Shown here: piece after piece, positions 59,336 to 64,000 of the stretch
Layout: each line of letters begins with the position of its first letter
Position numbering within the stretch: position 1 is the stretch's first letter
Assembly (NCBI GenBank): GCA_035771165.1
Contig: JAWNZC010000445.1
Location: 3,397,501-3,461,500 of the forward strand
Direction of reading: 5' to 3'
Length of the DNA: 64,000 nucleotides
Source: Paragorgia papillata
Taxonomy: Eukaryota > Cnidaria > Anthozoa > Scleralcyonacea > Coralliidae
The notes under the pieces: generated by a model
Seen by the model: the letters and a program-made list of their open reading frames with translations, nothing else
Told to the model about the DNA's origin: nothing
Databases searched by the model: none
Program-made: the position numbers and the translations under genes

Positions 59336-61425
59336 GATGTCTATATATTGTCTTGTCTTGCATCTTGTTTTGTTTTGTTTTGTTTTGTTTTGTTTTGTTT
59401 TGTTTTGTTTTGTTTTGTCTTGCATCATGCATCTTGTCTTGCATCTTGTTTTGCATCTTAAACAGTCTTCCATCTTCTCGTCTAGCATCTTGACTTCCAA
59501 CTTGTCTTGCATCTTGTCTTGCATCTTGTCTTGCATCTTGCCTTGCATCTTGTCTTCCATCTTGTCTTGCATCTTGCATCTTGTCTTGCATCTTGTCTTG
59601 CATCTTGTCTTGCATCTTGTCTTGTCTTGCATCTTGTCTTGTCTTGCATCTTGTCTTGTCTTGCATCTTGTCTTGTCTTGCATCTTGTCTTGTCTTGCAT
59701 CTTGTCTTGTCTTGCATCTTGTCTTGTCTTGCATCTTGTCTTGTCTTGCATCTTGTCTTGTCTTGCATCTTGTCTTGTCTTGTCTTGTCTTGCATCTTGT
59801 CTTGTCTTGCATCTTGTCTTGTCTTGCATCTTGTCTTGTCTTGCATCTTGTCTTGTCTTGCATCTTGTCTTGTCTTGCATCTTGTCTTGTCTTGCATCTT
59901 GTCTTGTCTTGCATCTTGTCTTGTCTTGCATCTTGTCTTGTCTTGAATCTCGTCTTGTCTTGCATCTCGTCTTGTCTTGCATCTGGTCTTGTCTTGTATC
60001 GTGTCTTGTCTTGCATCTTGTCTTGTCTTGCATCTTGTCTTGTCTTGCATCGTGTCTTGTCTTGCATCTTGTCTTGTCTTGCATCTTGTCTTGTCTTGTC
60101 TTGTCTTGTCTTGTCTTGTCTCGTCTCGTCTCGTCTCGTCTCGTCTCGTCTCGTCTCGTCTCGTCTCGTCTCGTCTCGTCTCGTCTCGTCTCGTCTCGTC
60201 TCGTCTCGTCTCGTCTCGTCTCGTCTCGTCTCGTCTCGTCTCGTCTCGTCTCGTCTCGTCTCGTCTCGTCTCGTCTCGTCTCGTCTCGTCTCGTCTCGTC
60301 TCGTCTCGTCTCGTCTCGTCTCGTCTCGTCTCGTCTCGTCTCGTCTCGTCTCGTCTCGTCTCGTCTCGTCTCGTCTCGTCTCGTCTCGTCTCGTCTCGTC
60401 TCGTCTCGTCTCGTCTCGTCTCGTCTCGTCTCGTCTCGTCTCGTCTCGTCTCGTCTCGTCTCGTCTCGTCTCGTCTCGTCTCGTCTCGTCTCGTCTCGTC
60501 TCGTCTCGTCTCGTCTCGTCTCGTCTCGTCTCGTCTCGTCTCGTCTCGTCTCGTCTCGTCTCGTCTCGTCTCGTCTCGTCTCGTCTCGTCTCGTCTCGTC
60601 TCGTCTCGTCTCGTCTCGTCTCGTCTCGTCTCGTCTCGTCTCGTCTCGTCTCGTCTCGTCTCGTCTCGTCTCGTCTCGTCTCGTCTCGTCTCGTCTCGTC
60701 TCGTCTCGTCTCGTCTCGTCTCGTCTCGTCTCGTCTCGTCTCGTCTCGTCTCGTCTCGTCTCGTCTCGTCTCGTCTCGTCTCGTCTCGTCTCGTCTCGTC
60801 TCGTCTCGTCTCGTCTCGTCTCGTCTCGTCTCGTCTCGTCTCGTCTTGTCTTGTCTTGTCTTGTCTTGCATTTTGTCTTGCATTTTGTCTTGCATTTTGT
60901 CTTGCATTTTGTCTTGCATTTTGTCTTGCATTTTGTCTTGTCTTGTCTTGCATTTTGTCTTGCATTTTGTCTTGTCTTGTCTTGCATTTTGTCTTGTCTT
61001 GTCTTGTCTTGCATTTTGTCTTGTCTTGTCTTGTCTTGTCTTGTCTTGCATTTTGTCTTGTCTTGTCTTGCATTTTGTCTTGTCTTGTCTTGCATTTTGT
61101 CTTGTCTTGTCTGTCTTGTCTTGCATTTTGTCTTGCGTCTTGTCTTGCATTTTGTCTTGCGTCTTGTCTTGCATTTTGTCTTGCGTCTTGTCTTGCATTT
61201 TGTCTTGCGTCTTGTCTTGTCTTGCGTCTTGTCTTGCATTTTGTCTTGCGTCTTGTCTTGCATCTTGTCTTGCATTTTGTCTTGCATCTTGTCTTTCATC
61301 TTGTCTTGCATCTTGTCTTTCATCTTGTCTTGCATCTTGTCTTTCATCTTGTCTTGCATCTTGTCTTTCATCTTGTCTTGCATCTTGTCTTGCATATTTT
61401 TCTTGCAGAAACTTGTCTTGCATCT
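59336..61425. repeat. 2.1-kb pentanucleotide array (TTTTG, TTGTC, TCTCG)
   Basis: Starts with (TTTTG)n at 59366-59418, then TCTTG words interspersed with CATCT, then pure (TCTCG)n from about 60121 to 60845 (about 145 copies), then TCTTG words with CATTT and CGTCT interruptions. It is stop-free in several frames on both strands, giving frames up to 715 codons that are not credible proteins. Confidence 0.97.
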
Positions 61426-62109
61426 TGTTTAAAAATAAGAGTGGTTCAAGTCAATGTCAACGAACCAATACAGCTCAATAACCTGGAACTAACATAAAAA
61501 AGGACAGGTACATGTAAAACATGGAGGTAAAGTACTGTACAAAAAACATGCTGCTGGTCTACTTGTCAATTCCAGGTGATTTCCACAAGGGGCACGCATA
61601 AAAATTACTTGCCTGTGACAGGTTGAAGAATATTTTATCTATTAAATACCTTATTTACTTTATAGCCTTAGTACCCATTTCATTGTTATGTGCACAGACA
61701 CAGATATTAGATATACTGTATTTTACACACAACGTTCAACTTCCGCTACTCAGCCATTAACACAACGACATAATGGATATATTGTTTTATTTATTTAATT
61801 TATCAATTAACACAATGTTTTCTTTTTGTCGTTGTGTTAACCCTCGAAATTCGCCTCGGCACTCGGCAATTGCCTCGGCAATTGCCGAGGCAAGTCATGG
61901 CAAGTCATAGTTTGCCTCGGCAAAAAAATGCCGAGGCAATTCCACCCGTTATTGACATTGTTTATATACCTTAAATTTACAAACTACAGCGTTATACAGT
62001 GTATATCCCAACTATTTCCAAACTATTTACATTGTACGGAAAGGTTCTGATTTTTCCAGTGTCGGGGAAATGGCAGGTGGCCGCTTAACAGGGGTTGGCC
62101 GCTTAATAG
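61426..62109. other. Repeat DNA with a GCCGAGGC palindrome cluster
   Basis: At 61855-61945 the words GCCTCGGCAATTGCCGAGGC (a perfect 20-bp palindrome) and related half sites repeat. No gene seen. Confidence 0.5.
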
Positions 62110-62376
62110 GGGTTCAACAGAAATTAACATAAGGCGTGGTAAAGATGTCATTTTACTGCTATACAGTACAGACACATTTAGAGGCTTGTAAGCAAAATAC
62201 AGCTTGTTATTTACATATCACCATTGTCGTAAAAATATACTACAACCAGTACTGTACGGTGTCGCCTTTAAACTTGCAATGAGGTCCCATATTAACAAAA
62301 CCATCAAGTAAGTATTTACATTACAAAAGGCAAACGGCAATGTCTATACCGTAAAGGAAGCATAGCGCTTTACTTA

Positions 62377-62681
62377 AAAAAAGTGATGAACGCGCGTCTG
62401 CCGCTTTGGACCACGGAGCTGCAACGCATACATCAGATCGCTGGATTTTCCAAGGGACAATGCAAGTTCCTGGTATCCATGAAACTGTGCGAAGTGCCGC
62501 AAAGTGTGGTAAAGCAGTCGTTAAGGGCAAGCATGTTAATAGAGGAAGCGGCGGTTTAGAAGTTCCATGTGAATACCATTTCATAGGAGACAAATTTTCC
62601 ATTGCGTGGTTAGCAACAAAGCTTGGAAAAGAAGGATTTAAACTTAAAGTGCATATACGAGAATTTTCATTTTTTTTCTAA
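62377..62681 (+). other. Unassigned open frame
   Basis: A plus-strand frame of 91 codons (from 62406) starts MDHGAATHTSDRWIFQGTMQ and contains CGKAVVKGKHVNRGSGG; the minus strand is also open for 93 codons. I do not recognise either, and both-strand openness makes a real exon doubtful. Confidence 0.2.
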
Positions 62682-62846
62682 AAATCGGCCGTATTGAGAC
62701 GATTCTAACGATATATAACACTCCTTCAACGGATAAAATCTGCCCGAGATATTTGGTTCTAAACATGGCGAAAATAGGTTTTTTCAAAACATGGCCGGGA
62801 GAAAAGAGTCTGAGTCCGAATAAGGCTGATGACGTCAAATCGGGAC

Positions 62847-63656
62847 CATTCTCGTCCCCAGAGCCTCTCCCGTGCTGGCGCGCTGAAAAGGCTCTGGGGG
62901 AATCCAAACCGGAACACCAAGATTCTTTGGTGTTCTTTCTAAAGCGCATGCGTTTAAGTTCGCGGTTTGGGAGTTGGACACGAGATCATCGGCAGTTGTT
63001 TGCAATATAATTTTCCTTTCGTTTTCGATTCTGGCGGTTTGGCTGTCTCGTATTGACTCGTTTGACTTTGGAACAATTCTGATTGTGGTATATTCCGTTC
63101 GAAGAAGGTCCCTGCTGAGTGTAGCTCATCGCCGCGTTTATTCGGCGGGGCAAAAGGCATTACAATTTACGAGTTCGCTTCAGAGAGCCGCGTCGGAATT
63201 TCTTCGTATTTACGGCTTCTTTTAGTGAAGGTAGTTCTCTTTAATATGTTGCACCGTTCGTTTATATTTGACGTGTATATTTCAATGAGATTCTTATTAA
63301 TATGTACCATGCACGAACAGCCAGCAGTGTGCTGTGACTGCTGTCTAATATCGTCTATCGTCTATCGATTTCAAATTGCTGTCTGTCTTCTGTGTTTGAT
63401 TTAATTATATAATGGGAAACGGGTTGATTGCTTTGAAAAATGTTCGATTAAATTGTTCGGATTAGAACTATGATTAGAATTGTGCTTCGTTGTCAGTTTT
63501 CGTGTCTCAAATACTGTTTATTTATAAACATTCACTAAGCTCCATCGTTATATAGGCCTTTGAATTTGAACAACCAATCAGATCGCGATGATATATGGAT
63601 TCCCCCAGAGCCTTTTAACGCGCGCCAGCATGGGAGAGGCTCTGGGGACGAGAATG
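62847..63656. mobile_element. Intact 810-bp family A TIR element
   Basis: Inverted ends of about 59 bp (CATTCTCGTCCCCAGAGCC ... GGCTCTGGGGACGAGAATG) flanked by a perfect 9-bp duplication AATCGGGAC (62838-62846 and 63657-63665). The interior includes an open frame on each strand that is roughly conserved in the relative at 46959-47648, but no transposase. It serves as the uninterrupted reference for the nested elements at 43.9-48.2 kb. Confidence 0.88.
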
Positions 63657-63680
63657 AATCGGGACAAGCTGTATTTGCGA

Positions 63681-63760
63681 CAACCTCGTACCCAGGGCCC
63701 TCTCTGCTTTCAAAATGGCGCGAGGAGAAGACCCTGGCAAAGGCTGGTCACGTGACACCA
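63681..63760. mobile_element. End of a family C element running off the window
   Basis: CAACCTCGTACCCAGGG, then GAAGACCCTGGC and GGCTGGTCACGTG repeat the layout of the family C ends. The partner end would lie beyond 64 kb. Confidence 0.65.
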
Positions 63761-64000
63761 ATAATTTTGGAATAATTTTGATGATGACTCACACTGTACC
63801 GGGGGGCGCGGTACATCACTGATAAACAGAGTATAGTTGGCTTGCGTATATAAAACTATTCAGCGAACTATTTAGGCACTCAAGAATAACCAAATCGCAC
63901 AAATAACAAGACATTCTCTTAACAAGTTTATCAAATCAGTTAATGACCGTGTTTAGTAAGAAGCGTCTACACTACAACATATTTGCTTTATTATGCAAGC

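Larger units (their letters stand above)
55257..62120. mobile_element. Tigger-like inverted ends enclosing 6.9 kb
   Basis: Left end CAGTGGAACCTCTATTAAGC, then GGCCACC and GCACTGGAAAAATCAGAACC. The right end is its reverse complement with a duplicated AAGCGGCCA segment, and pairing extends to ACAATGTAAATAG, roughly 75 bp. The CAGTGGAACCTC terminus resembles pogo/Tigger MITE ends. The inside contains only repeats, so this may be one enlarged element or two half elements in opposite orientation. Confidence 0.6.

Noticed and set aside
59321..61497. Overlapping open frames of 500 to 715 codons on both strands
   Set aside because: They are translations of a period-5 microsatellite without stop codons in most frames; composition is two to four amino acids repeated, and there is no start or splice context.
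62321..62681. A VWD-domain exon upstream of 55.2 kb
   Set aside because: I searched by eye on the minus strand from 55.3 to 64 kb for a GDPHxxTFDG-type motif and found none; the open frames at 62.3-62.7 kb do not resemble VWD.

Overview
The window is eukaryotic, AT-rich and intron-rich, and most likely from an anthozoan cnidarian (coral, anemone or octocoral). The reasons are a multi-exon secreted protein gene with spliced EGF exons, a Penelope-like retroelement, a Ty3/Gypsy-like element, and terminal-inverted-repeat ends that I associate from memory with cnidarian genomes. The species assignment is inference.

One host gene dominates the minus strand and reads from right to left. Six consecutive 5' exons (54996-55207, 54192-54451, 34687-35097, 33852-34109, 33485-33593, 32039-32659) have matching splice sites and phases (2-1, 1-0, 0-0, 0-0, 0-1, 1-1). 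They encode a protein resembling von Willebrand factor D and EGF domain-containing protein (VWDE): Cys-rich segments after the VWD module, one WCQQCLP-type exon, an Ig/cadherin-like module and three EGF domains. Then comes a tandem array of about 20 kb made of a ~1,711-bp unit, each copy holding one symmetrical phase 1-1, 126-bp calcium-binding-EGF exon: twelve near-identical exons between 6252 and 25757. Older EGF exons and pseudo-exons flank the array (267-395, 1339-1464, 1733-1858, an inverted one at 3301-3441, and relics at 27331-27354 and 27715-27840). The VWD domain and signal peptide are not in the window and should lie beyond 64 kb; the 3' end lies before position 1.

The introns are full of mobile DNA. 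The intron at 25758-32038 holds a Penelope-like element (RT plus GIY-YIG, minus strand, two frameshifts) whose stop codon lies inside a candidate hammerhead ribozyme. The 19.1-kb intron at 35098-54191 holds a hAT-type MITE inside a tRNA/5S-derived SINE, a THAP-like fragment, long inverted repeats (37.3-37.9 and 52.9-53.3 kb), a broken Gypsy-like pol whose gag/protease end is inverted (38.5-42 kb), a nest of TIR elements with 9-bp target duplications (43.9-48.2 kb), a hAT MITE inside an inverted repeat (48.3-49.2 kb) and a 188-bp satellite with a two-monomer period (49.97-51.6 kb).

The right end (55.2-64 kb) is repeat DNA: Tigger-like inverted ends at 55257 and 62120 enclose a tandemly duplicated region of pentanucleotide arrays, including about 725 bp of pure TCTCG, and an intact 810-bp TIR element with a 9-bp duplication lies at 62847-63656. 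I see no tRNA gene, complete rRNA gene, CRISPR array or prokaryotic feature.
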